Below, in pieces: positions 49,061-59,300 of a stretch of 64,000 nt of DNA. Source of the stretch: Strongyloides papillosus (taxonomy: Eukaryota; Nematoda; Chromadorea; Rhabditida; Strongyloididae); contig SRSI01000057.1 in assembly GCA_005656395.1 (NCBI GenBank), positions 62,001 through 126,000 on the forward strand, in the 5' to 3' direction. Position 1 is the first letter of the stretch; every line of letters begins with the position of its first letter. The position numbers and the translations under genes are program-made. The notes under the pieces were generated by a model that saw nothing but the letters and a program-made list of their open reading frames with translations, made no database searches and had not been told where the DNA came from.

Positions 49061-50790
49061 GATAGTTAACATAATGGAAGATTCATATCTGATGCGAAAT
49101 TTTCAATGTGGTGCAGGCCTTATTTTTTAACCTCTTATATTTCCCTCTTAGTGCGGGGACTGGAAATCCATCTGTTTTAAAAATTTTTTTTGACGACGTC
49201 ATTGAATATTAAGATGTTGTGTTTGTTGGTTTCATCCACTATTTCGATGACTTCCATAAGGGCATGGTAGTATATGTTCGATCTTCCTCTGACTTTCGAG
49301 CAGTGTTAAAGTCCGTCTTTCACGTTTCTGACTACTTTTTTTTGCAGTGCTTCTTGACACGTGCTTTGTACGTCATATTTGGTTTCACTGATACAACGCG
49401 CCCTTGAATTTGGAAGTGCAGTTTTTTCCCTGTGCGCGGAAGTGTTTCCTTTGCTACACTGATACTCCTCATTCGGATGATGTTGTTATTTGGGAAAGGA
49501 GTTTCTTGTTTACGGAGAGCTGCAGTAGTTTCAACGTCTTCTTTCATGATTTCGTCAGGTAGTGAACTCCTCCAAATGGGTGGTCTTTCATAAGTACTTT
49601 AGAATCTGTAATTACCAAATTAACTGCTGTGGTGCCATCTCTGGTAACTTTGTTGCGGTGGGATCTAAGAAGTTTTACAACTAGACATGTGCTTCCTAAT
49701 TTGTAAGATTTGTATTTTTCAATGGCTTCTCTGTGTAGTGCCACGTCTTCATACGATAAGCTTCCATCATACAGAAAGTGGTTTATGTGGGGAGTATCGG
49801 AGCTTGTGAAGACGGTTTTGATACCAATTATCTAGATAACTGATGTAAAGCCAGTAGGGTTTCCGTTAGCAAGTAAGTGGAAAAAACTACGGTTGAGTTC
49901 ATGGTATTCACTTTTGTTATTTGTATACATTGCGCTAATAGTAGAAAAAAAAGTTAAAAGGTATAAAAAGTTGAAAATTACAACTACTTGAGAAGTATTT
50001 GATTTGTGACTATCACATCTTACAGAATATGGTGGATCATGGTGTGTGAAGATTTCCTCTAAACATTTTGCTATTGTGGTGCCCTTGAGATCCTGTATTG
50101 AAAATCCTATTGTGAACTTGGTGGCAGTATCCATAACTAATAAAATGTAATTGTTGTTGTTTTAGGTAAGGGGCCTAGTGCATCAAACGCCAAACACTTC
50201 TATGGATTATTGAATTCAATATATGATGACACTCGACTATTTAAATTCTTCATGACTAATTTTTTTGTTTAGGAAGTTTGTTGTTCTTTCTTTATCATAA
50301 TGTCTATTGTACGTGTGAGCCTCCATTAATAACTTATTTATGGTTTCTTCATTTTTAGATATTACTAGGATTAATTCATTATTCTTTTCTACACAGATTA
50401 TGTCATCAGAATTTTTAATGAGATGATATCCCTCGTACTTTTCAAAGTTTGAGAATGCTTGCTGTAATTCATGATCATTTTCTTGTAATGACTTAAGTAG
50501 TAGTGGCTTTAAAGCATACGGATCATTTTGTATAGAAGTAGGAGGGAGAGGGTGCTTTCGTGGCTTTCCTCTCTTGCGTTTTTCAGTGAGGTTACATTCA
50601 GGTTTATTTTCAAAAAGACGACTAAGTATATCTGCAAGTGCATTAGAATTTCTGTTTACGTATGATACTTGCTCTGGTAAACTGTAGATAGATTCTATTA
50701 AATCAATATATCGTTCTTGGCAATTTGTTTCAATTACACACAAAAACGATTTCTGACATTTTGGTATGTACACTGCAAAAATAACGTTTT
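49061..50790 (-). pseudogene. 3' part of a second gypsy-type pol (RNase H end to integrase)
   Basis: Successive minus-strand frames in collinear order. At 50773-50237: the RNase H end (SNALADILSRLFE), a basic AT-hook-like linker (KRKRGKPRKHP) and the integrase zinc-finger start (EAHTYNRHYDKERTTNFLNK). At 50134-49832: integrase core (MDTATKFTIGFSIQDLKGTT; IFTHHDPPYSVRCDS). At 49744-49332: integrase C-terminal pieces (HREAIEKYKSYKLGSTCLV; HLQIQGRVVSVKP-like). It is unlike the element at 10.65 kb in sequence. It is broken by frameshifts but has long open pieces, so the decay is moderate. Confidence 0.65.
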
Positions 50791-50994
50791 TGCAATGTAT
50801 TTTTTAAAACGTCTCTCCAAATGAAAATTTACAATAATTACCGAAATTTTTAATCATAAGAGAGCATGGTTAATAAGTAAATTTATTGAATAATAAGTAT
50901 AATGTAACAATAATTAACATTATTAATAATATGATAAAAATAAACTAGTTTTTAAGTAAAAAATGTATTTTTCAAAAAGAAATGAGATATATTA

Positions 50995-51459
50995 TTGCAT
51001 TTTTTCCTAATGAATAGTAACTTTTTCAACTTATCATCAATATCATCTATGGTAGATTCAGATGTTGCTCCTAAGTTTTGCCAAAAAACAACAATTTACA
51101 TACTTAAAATGTTAAATAAACTTTGTATCACGATAAAATTGGTTCCTTCTTTTCTTTTGCTTGATGAAGTATGTTCGTCACTAAAATTTGGAAAAAATGT
51201 TGATGAAAAGGATCTTATAAATATTCTTCAACACCTAGTTTGGATTACTAAAATAAAAATAGAAGAAAATGATGTTTCTGCTTTGAAGTTAATCGCATCA
51301 AAGTTGCTTAAAGTAAATAAACATTTTGTTGGAGAATTTTTTAATGATGAAAAGTACAATATCTTCTCCATAAGGAATAAAATTCTAATTGGCTCACAAC
51401 ATTTTGGAGTATTAAAATTTTTTTTATGTTTTTTCAATCAGAGGCTCCATATACCATGA
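50995..51459 (+). CDS. Unidentified open frame, possibly an exon or gene fragment
   Basis: A 154-codon frame with balanced, mostly helical composition (for example SALKLIASKLLKVNKHFVGEFF and LLLDEVCSSLKFGKNVDEKD), unlike the low-complexity frames common here. The ATG nearest the protein-like part is at about 51052 (MVDSDVAPKFC). No signal peptide, membrane segment or known motif. It lies between two retroelement fragments and may itself be part of a mobile element. The overlapping minus-strand frame looks like its shadow. Confidence 0.3.
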   Translation: MHFFLMNSNFFNLSSISSMVDSDVAPKFCQKTTIYILKMLNKLCITIKLVPSFLLLDEVCSSLKFGKNVDEKDLINILQHLVWITKIKIEENDVSALKLIASKLLKVNKHFVGEFFNDEKYNIFSIRNKILIGSQHFGVLKFFLCFFNQRLHIP

Positions 51460-52221
51460 TGGACATACATACCAAAGATGGAAGCTATTGGACAAGTTTG
51501 AAGTTTATAAAACAAGTCCGGATTTTCATTTCCTGAATTTCATGAAATCCATGGACACTCTAATTTCTTGAAAACAACCTCAAGAAGTCTAAAAAACTTC
51601 TAAATGTGTACATTTGAGTTCATATAACACAAAATTGAATTATTTTAGAAAAACATATTTGGCCAACAATTATCGAAAATTGGACCTCAAGATTTAGACC
51701 CCAAACATATCTCATTGAATTTGCCGTATTCAATTGCATATATCCGAAAATATTTGTTCCTGTGAAGTAAATACTTCTTGATATTGAAACACCTATTTTT
51801 AGAATTATCAATTTCTAAAGGCGAATTTTGTTATATATGTATTCGGGCATTTTTGCTCATTGCAAACATTGGAATTGATACTTTGCCTAATATAGTCGAT
51901 TCAATTTTATTAGATTTAAAAATTAAAAAAACATTTTTCTAACTTTTGCAATTAAACAATAATTGCATTGTAAATAAATAGCTCAATGCATTGCAATAGG
52001 TATTAAAAAAAACCATGAAAATGTCCGAATTTGTTTTTGTGTGTATATGCACATTATAAATTGTCATATTTGTAGAATTTCTTAACACAGATAGGTATAA
52101 TATGAGACTTTTTTCTTTCTGTTCTTACAAAAATGTTTTTCGACTCTCAAAAAGACGTATTTTTACTTTACTGTGGTATTCTTAAAGTTTCAGTTCTTAA
52201 TGACTCCTATTCACTCTACCG
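51460..52221. other. Spacer, nothing recognised
   Basis: AT-rich, no supported gene or repeat. Confidence 0.35.
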
Positions 52222-52429
52222 TTAAACACAATTTTTATTAAAATTTTTAATTTTCTGATTATAAAATTTATTATGATTATAGTCTAAAATTGTTTTATTA
52301 GTGTTATACATATTTACCGTATTTTCTTTACTATCCTCAGAGTTTTTTCTAAATGAATTTTTTTTTGTAACAAAAGAGAACCTTTGCACAATGACTATCA
52401 CAATATGTGGGAAAATGATTTTACATAGC
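52222..52429 (-). pseudogene. Gag start fragment behind an LTR
   Basis: The minus-strand frame begins MFKNIDTSNSLDSRQSKC, equivalent to the LTR-encoded gag start of the 10.65 kb element (MDISNSLDLRQSK), and runs ~70 codons beyond the LTR before stopping. Only the N-terminus of gag remains. Confidence 0.5.
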
Positions 52430-52715
52430 TGACATTTAGACTGCCTTGAATCTAGGGAATTTGAAGTATCTATATTTTTGAACATTTTTCGTCTAGACCT
52501 TTTCTTAAGTCTGAGTTTGGCAGAGCTTTTTAGATATGGTTACTTAGCTTATACAACATTTTAAATTAAATTATATTTATTTAAAACTAAAAAAACATAG
52601 TTAAATATAACAATTATGCATTATAAAATAATAAAGTAATAAAAATTGTTATTATAATAAAATGTCATTTCTTGGTAAAAGGTATCGTGTGTTATCAAAC
52701 TATCTATCTGAGACA
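52430..52715 (-). repeat. LTR of the 10.65 kb element family
   Basis: The minus strand starts TGTCTCAGATAGATAG and shares the family landmarks (ATGACATTTTATTATA, the AAACTCAGACTTAAG region and the gag start). The matching pol is not found downstream: the pol at 49.1-50.8 kb is from another family. Confidence 0.65.
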
Positions 52716-52804
52716 CTAAAAGTGAGAATTGATAATATCCCGTACAATCTACTTTTCGTACAATTTTAATGACATTTAAAAAAAGTGCTTTGGTTGAATT
52801 TAAA

Positions 52805-53074
52805 TTAGTTTCCTCTTCCTTTAAATTCTTCTTTGCAAATATTCTCTATTTTTACAAAATTACAATCATCAATTTCCAAGTCACTGTATATTTGATACAA
52901 TCGCACTCTGTCAACATTTGATGATAAATCACCCTTGATAAACATTTTAGATATACAGGTGCAATATTTGCTGTATTTGTACGTTCCATAGATGTAACCA
53001 AATAATAAAATAAATGAAATTATAAATATTAACTTACATTTACTTGACAAATTGTTGATGAGCTCCTTCTTCAT
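52805..53074 (-). CDS. Small single-pass membrane protein, hypothetical
   Basis: 89 residues. A short basic N-terminus (KKELINNLSSKCK) precedes one strongly hydrophobic segment (LIFIISFILLFGYIYGTY, about residues 15-33), then a ~55-residue tail with five Cys (YCTCISKMF, DDCNF, ENICKE) and acidic character. The layout fits a type II membrane protein or an uncleaved signal anchor. The frame is intact with a normal stop, and no repeat overlaps it. No family recognised; it could be a chance frame. Confidence 0.4.
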   Translation of the reverse strand: MKKELINNLSSKCKLIFIISFILLFGYIYGTYKYSKYCTCISKMFIKGDLSSNVDRVRLYQIYSDLEIDDCNFVKIENICKEEFKGRGN

Positions 53075-53251
53075 GCTTTTTTAATTTTTCCAAAGCAACA
53101 ATCATAAAAGATTATTTTTCTAAAGTTTTTTTGTTTCTCGTTATTTTCAAATATTGAAGATCAATGTTTTCTGGCATTTTCGAGAAAGGTTACTAGTGTA
53201 AAAAACAATACGTCTACTTTTGAATAATAAAATATGTTTTTTTTTATAATA

Positions 53252-53570
53252 CAGGGTGTTCCAAAAGTAACTCTCTACTTGCGAGCGTTTATGACTTTTT
53301 TCCTACTAAGATAAAAGCATGAAATTTTGTCGTTCAGTAGACAAGCGAAGTAATATTTTATATTTCTTGTCTTATTATAAAATTATGGTCCTTTCAGAAC
53401 TTATGACCACTTGAAAAAAAAATTTTTTTTTTCTGTGCACGTATCTTTTTTCAATTAAGAGATATTGAGATGATTCTTTTACAAATAAAAAATACAACTT
53501 CTTTTGTACTATAATCCACCATATTATAAATATTAATCTTCATTAACATTACTTAATAAAAAGGCTAAAT
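53252..53570. repeat. Half copy of the fold-back family
   Basis: Starts TA-CAGGGTGTTCCAAAAGTAAC and follows the left arm of the element at 20836 for ~300 bp (AGATAAAAGCATGAAATTTTG, a 21-base match given for its AAAGCATGAAATTTTG core; GATATTGAGATGATTC). The right arm is missing. Confidence 0.65.
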
Positions 53571-53834
53571 TTGATATATCCATTGGAAAGTTATTTTATT
53601 ATTTTTAATGTTTTTGTTATATCTTAACTTTTTTCAAAATAATTTTTTTGCAAGTATTTTGGTAGTTTAAATTTTGGATAGATTAACATCTCTAGATTAT
53701 GAATGTTTATTTTAATAAAGATAATTAATATATATTTGAAAATTATTTTAGTTGCACTTGTGAGAAGTGTTTTTCGTTATTGTGTACTATGAAGTATTAT
53801 TTTGAATCTTGAATTGCTATTTAATAATAGCATA
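53571..53834. other. Spacer
   Basis: AT-rich, nothing recognised. Confidence 0.35.
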
Positions 53835-54248
53835 AATTGTCAGTAATAAGAAATAAAAGTATTAACAATTTTAGTACTTATCGTGGAAAATATGTACTTG
53901 TTATTTTAAATAAATGGTAGGATATTTGATGAAAAAAGGAAAATATGTATTTATTGTAATAAACAATAAAAAAATTATTGAATCTAAAATTTTGGTAAAT
54001 TCAAGATTTTCATCTGTATAAACATTTATACTTCCATTAAAGAAATATAAATAAACTTATTGAAACAAAGAAATTGTCAATCGTACTTTCAGTTTTTATG
54101 TAATAAAATTTTATTTGTTTGAAAAAATATTGCTTAAAATCTATCCACCCCTTGTTTTCTAGAACTTATTATTTTTTTTAAAAAAGTAGTATAAAAAGAA
54201 ATTAAATTTTTAAATGACATCAAATAACATTTCATTAAACATTTTAAA
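53835..54248 (+). promoter_or_regulatory. Duplicated upstream region of secreted-peptide copy B
   Basis: Close inverted match to 15857-16260. TATAAAAAG at 54190-54198 is placed as in copy A, ~55 bp before the ATG. Confidence 0.55.
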
Positions 54249-54509
54249 ATGTATTCTACCAGCTTCAATAAAGTTGCTCAAGTCATTATTTTATTGTGTT
54301 TCATTTCCTTTGCAGTTATTAACTGTGAAACAAATACTCAATTTTCAAATGAATTCAAAAATGCCCCAATAAGAGCCAGGCGTCAATTATCAATTGGTGC
54401 AACTGGTCAACTTGGAGATAGACTTCACAAAGAGAAAGAAAATGATTTAAAAGAAACTGTAACAAAACATTACAAAGATCCTAGTGATCCATATGGTTTC
54501 GGAAAGTAA
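54249..54509 (+). CDS. Small secreted propeptide, copy B
   Basis: 86 residues, single exon, paralogue of 15599-15856 on the opposite strand. It has a signal peptide of ~26 residues, an acidic/neutral propart, the RARR processing site, and a cysteine-free mature part beginning QLSIGATGQLGDRLHKEKE. The C-terminus is PYGFGK; after removal of Lys the Gly could donate an amide, as in many neuropeptides (inference only). Most differences from copy A are conservative. AATAAA follows at about 54543. It is flanked downstream by the same LTR fragment as copy A, so gene and LTR were copied as one block. Confidence 0.75.
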   Translation: MYSTSFNKVAQVIILLCFISFAVINCETNTQFSNEFKNAPIRARRQLSIGATGQLGDRLHKEKENDLKETVTKHYKDPSDPYGFGK

Positions 54510-54824
54510 TTAAACATTTGAACATGAATTAACTAACAAGCGAATAAAAATAGAAGATGGTATATTTATTGGAGAAATATTTTTAACACCATCATAATTT
54601 TAACTAATATTCTTCCAAATTGTTGTTATTACATAGGGCTATAAATAAAATTTTCATATATAATTTTTTACATAAATTCTAACAATAAAAAAAATTTTAG
54701 GCTTCTTTTAATAAACAGCTAATTTTAATGTTATTTCTAGGAATCTCAAATGAATCTTTAAATGTTTCAACAATCATAACACATCTCTTCTAATTTTGTA
54801 CTTATCCATTAGCTGAATCTCTTT
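54510..54824 (+). other. 3' flank of secreted-peptide copy B
   Basis: Inverted match to 15278-15598. Non-coding. Confidence 0.55.
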
Positions 54825-55032
54825 TTATCAAGACCTTTAGATTGTTTTAAATCTAAGAAATTTAGTGTATCCTTTTTTTCGGTCATCCTCTCATTTAAAC
54901 TCTTCCTTTTTTTAATACTGAGTTCGGTGGGGCTTCTTAAGTATGGCTGCTTAATTTTGACAAGAATTTAGATTAAATTATATTTATTAAAAACTAAAAA
55001 AAAACATAATTAGATATGACAATTATAATTGG
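54825..55032 (-). repeat. Partial LTR of the 10.65 kb element family
   Basis: The minus strand carries the 3' two-thirds of the LTR (TTAAGCAGCCATACTTAAG, then CCGAACTCAGTATTAAAAAA), matching 14984-15277. The remainder of the LTR is replaced by the dispersed repeat that begins at about 55033. Confidence 0.6.
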
Positions 55033-56000
55033 TAAAATACACACAAAATAAAAAAGCAGAATATTTGAGAAATCTTTCTAAAATGCAATAAACTGTCCCA
55101 TAATTTTAAGAAATTGAATATTACTCAAATTTTAAGAGTATCAAGCGATAGCAAAAATTTTTTAACGACGCAAAATATTAGGTTGTCGCATACATTTTGT
55201 CTTCTTTTACAAAAATATATATGTTTGACTTTTTAAATTATTGTGACTTTTATTTAATCTTGACATTTTTTATGACATTATGCTCATTGTTGATCCCAAC
55301 TTATTTTTTATCGTTATTTTATAAAATACGTTATTAAAAGTCAATTTTGTTTGAAGTTATAAATGTATTTGTAAAAATCACTATTCGAAACAATCTATTA
55401 ACAACAATAAGTTTAGAAATTTAAAAATTTATCAACAATAAAATGAAAAATAATAATTATTTACTCACACAAAGGATTATTAATTAAAAATATTATTTTA
55501 GTATTCGTTCTTATTTTAAGTTAAAATATCTAAAAGTTATTTTTTTTACTATAAATAAAAATCCATATTATTTTATAACTTTTCATAAGTTTGATTTTTA
55601 AAGATAATCTTTAAAGACGTTATAAAAAAATTTGAACTAATAAATGTAAAAATTCATATGAAAATATAATTTATAATAATTCAAATTATTGAAACATATA
55701 AAAAAATGTACTATGATAAGAAAACAAAAGTTTTTTGTGTAAGTATTTGTAATTTTACATGAAATTAATTTCCAATCTTATATTTTAAAATATATTGTAG
55801 AAAAAGAACTTAAGTTTTAAAATAAAAATAGCATACTAAAAAATAGAAACTTATTATAATAATTTTTTAATTATTGCTTTAATTTTTTTGTACGATATAA
55901 TTGTAATAAAATTAGTCTCAAATCAAAAAAATATAAATTTTATCAGATGGGACAAATTTATTACAATTTACACAAATGTTTGTCTTTTTTTCTGTGAAGG
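55033..56000 (-). repeat. ~0.9 kb non-coding dispersed repeat, copy 3
   Basis: The minus strand starts CACAGAAAAAAAGACAAAC at about 56000 and is collinear with 16265-17110 and 25784-26710, down to a TTTTGTGTGTA end at about 55033. Near its tail it contains TTAGGTTGTCGCA, resembling the mariner termini of this window. Confidence 0.6.
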
Positions 56001-56211
56001 TTAAATAATATTTTGGATACAAAAATTTTGGATTGCAAACAATAAAACAAAAAATATTTGTTCAAAAACAAGTTCAATGCATTAAAAATTTAGTTTATAA
56101 ATAAATTTTATTTTTTTGTAAGTATTTCGGACAGCTGAATGTAATTTTTTAAGTTTATTCTTCAAACATATATAGACGTTATCTGAAAATATTAAAATAG
56201 TAAAAGCTTTA

Positions 56212-56354
56212 TGAATAATTCTATAAATTTTGGTTAGTAACTCTTTATTTAAATTAAAAAAACTTACCTATAAATTTTGGTTAGTAACTAAAATTTATAG
56301 GCATTACATTTACTTATATATTTATTTAATGTCATCTTTTTCATCCATCAATCA
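56212..56354 (-). repeat. 3' LTR (143 bp)
   Basis: On the coding strand it starts TGATTGATGG and ends GAATTATTCA (TG...CA). No difference seen from the 5' LTR at 60610-60752. The stop codon of the polyprotein (56350-56348) lies 4 nt inside it. AATAAA is present (TTTAAATAAAGAG). Confidence 0.9.
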
Positions 56355-59300
56355 TCCCCTTCTTCAGCTTCTATAGTAGTTGAAGACTTTGATGTTGATT
56401 CCGCAGCTCCTAACTTAGACTGTATATCAGCAGCTTCATTAATTAAAATATTTTTATGTGCAGCCGCTTTCAGGACTATAATTTCGTTCCAACCTGTTAA
56501 ATTAGATAATATGTTTTTCCACTGCTGTTCATGCTTCACTTTAGAACCCTTAGTAGTCATAAAATTTGTTTTTTCCCATTTAGATAAATAATACGCTACG
56601 CTTCGACCAACATAATCTGAATCTGTCACAATAGCCAATTTACCCTTAAATCTTTCATCATTTTTATCAGATTCAAGTTTCTTTAACCCTTCTTCTAAAG
56701 CTGATACTTCTAAAAATTGTGCTGATGATGCTAGACCTTTGGGACCTCTAAACGGAACCACTTCTGGTAATTCATTATTAATATATCCCCAAATTACTCC
56801 TCCATAACCTTTTCCTTTTTCTGTAGAACCATCAACAGATAAAAATAAACGGAATTCTGGTCTACTCAATCTGAAGTTTTGAAAATCTTGTTCATTGTCG
56901 ATTTTAATGTACTCTCTATCTGGCTCATCTGGTACATCTATTTCCAGAGTTTCAATTGTATTTTCTTTTTCTTGATAAACCAGTTTATTGATTTTATCAA
57001 CTGATGTTACTGTTCCCCTTTTATCAAGAAACATAATACTATCTGCTTTTCTTATATAAACATTTTTTTCTTCATCATCGGTAATTCTAAACATATTTTT
57101 TCCTATTCTTTCTAGACATTTTCCGTTCTTCCATATTTTCTCACCTTTATCGAGCTTATACTTAATGTTACATACAAATGGATAACTTTTAAAATTATAC
57201 TTCATTGTAACAAGTTCTTCATCGCTATATCCAAAAAATTTTCTCTTTACTGAAATTCCATTAACAACTCTATTATTTACTGCATTAACTGCCTTTTGTA
57301 GTAAAATTTTAAAAGATTCTTTTTTTTCTTGTTTATCTAGATAACATTTAATTAAGCCAATACATTTTTCTGCTATTCCATTTGATTCAGGACATCTTGG
57401 AACAGAAAACAGCACAACTATCCCTAAATCCTGTAGATATTCCCTAGTTTGTGTTGCACAAAATCCCCTACCATTATCAGCTACTTGAATAAGAGGAGTT
57501 TCTATTCTTTCATAAGTATCTGAATAAGCAGCAATAATGTCTTTAGCACTTACTCCTTTAACCATAACCGCTGCACAATATCCTGTATGAGCATCACAAT
57601 TTACCATAAACAAATGCTTCCCATACTCTGCACAATCTGCATGAAACCTTTCTCTCTTATCATCAGTTTTTGGCCATTCAGAAATTTGTTTTCTAGAATT
57701 TCTTCTAAATGTTAAACAGACCTCACATGTATTTGCTTTCTCCTTCAATAAACTAAGTATCTTATTACCCACAAAATTAACTTTGACATTTCTGCTCATT
57801 TGATCAAAGGACGCATGATATCTATGAAGATAATCAACAAGTTTAGATCTTAAGCTAAATGGAATTAATAATTTATCTTCAACATAAATTATCCCATTTT
57901 TATACTCGACTTTATCCAATTTACTTCTTAACGTGTAATTCAACTCTAATTTTTTAGATTCTGGTAGAAAACCTTCAGATCTGTATATACCTAATAGAAT
58001 CGCATCTTTATCAGAAAAATATTCTTTTTTAAGTTCATCAGGGCTGATAGGGAAAGAATCAAAATCATTTTCTACTTTTGCAATAAACGAAATTGCTTGA
58101 CTTACATTAGTTGAATAATTTGATTTTAATAAAAAATTTGAGTCATTCTTGTTTTCTTTTACATAAATAAAATTAAGATTAAATGCTTTTAGCTCATACA
58201 TCAACCTTTGAAAAGTAGATGAAACCACACCAATCTCTGAATCCCATGCTTTTTGTATTCCTTGGACTTCAGAATATACTAAGATTTCAAAATTAGCCGA
58301 GATATACTTATTCTGAGCTATTATTTCTCTAACTGCCAAAAGTACTTTTTCTGGTTTTCCGTAATTTTTCTCACTTGCTCTTAACTTTCTACCACCAACA
58401 GCAAATATTCTCATCTCATCTTTATAACATGCTTTCATAATACTACAAACTGCTATATTTGAAAAAGAAATATAAATTGCCAAGTTTTTGCAATTGCTTC
58501 TAATAGCTTCCAATGATACACACTTAGCTGTTGCTCTTTTGAGTGATTCAAAATGCGGATACAATTCATTTTGAAAATCCCCTTTTCTATTTTTAAAATC
58601 ATGGATTGGAGCAGTTAATCCAGCAAAATTTGGAATCATTGCTGCAAAATATTGGAAGCGTCCCATCAGTTCCATGACTTCTTTTGAATTTCTCGGACAC
58701 GGCAATTGAAGTAGTGCTTCTACACGATCTTTTGGAATACTTATTTTTAAAGGACATTCTATCAAATAGCCAAGAAAAATACCTTTATTTACACCAATAG
58801 CACATTTACTAGGGGTAAGTTGCATATTCACTTTATGTAGACACTCAATAATTTTGCAATTAATTTCATCGTGCAATTTACCCTTAGCAACATTTACGAT
58901 ATCGTCATAGTAAATTTTTATATGTTCAATTACGGGTTCCAGAACTCTCTTGATTGTTTTCATCCATATATATGGGCTCAACTTTAAACCAAACACTAAC
59001 ACCTTACTTCTAAACATGCCATAGGGTGTTCCTAAAACCAAATACTGACGACAGTCTTCTTCTACATCAATTCTGTTGAATGCTGAACGAATATCATACA
59101 AACTAATTCTATCAACATCAACATGTAACAAGTCTTTTATAGATGGAAGTTCATCTGAATCTTCTGGGATTGTTAAGAATTTATTTATATGTGTACAATT
59201 GAAACAAACTCTTACTGGATCTTCAATTTTGTCTTTCTTTACAATAACCATTGAGTTAACATTATCAATCATCGTTCCTACAGGAACAGGTTCTAACCAA

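Noticed and set aside
49061..52715. One complete retroelement from the LTR at 52.7 kb through the pol at 49.1-50.8 kb
   Set aside because: The pol does not match the internal region that belongs to that LTR family (10.65-15.28 kb), so they are fragments of different elements.
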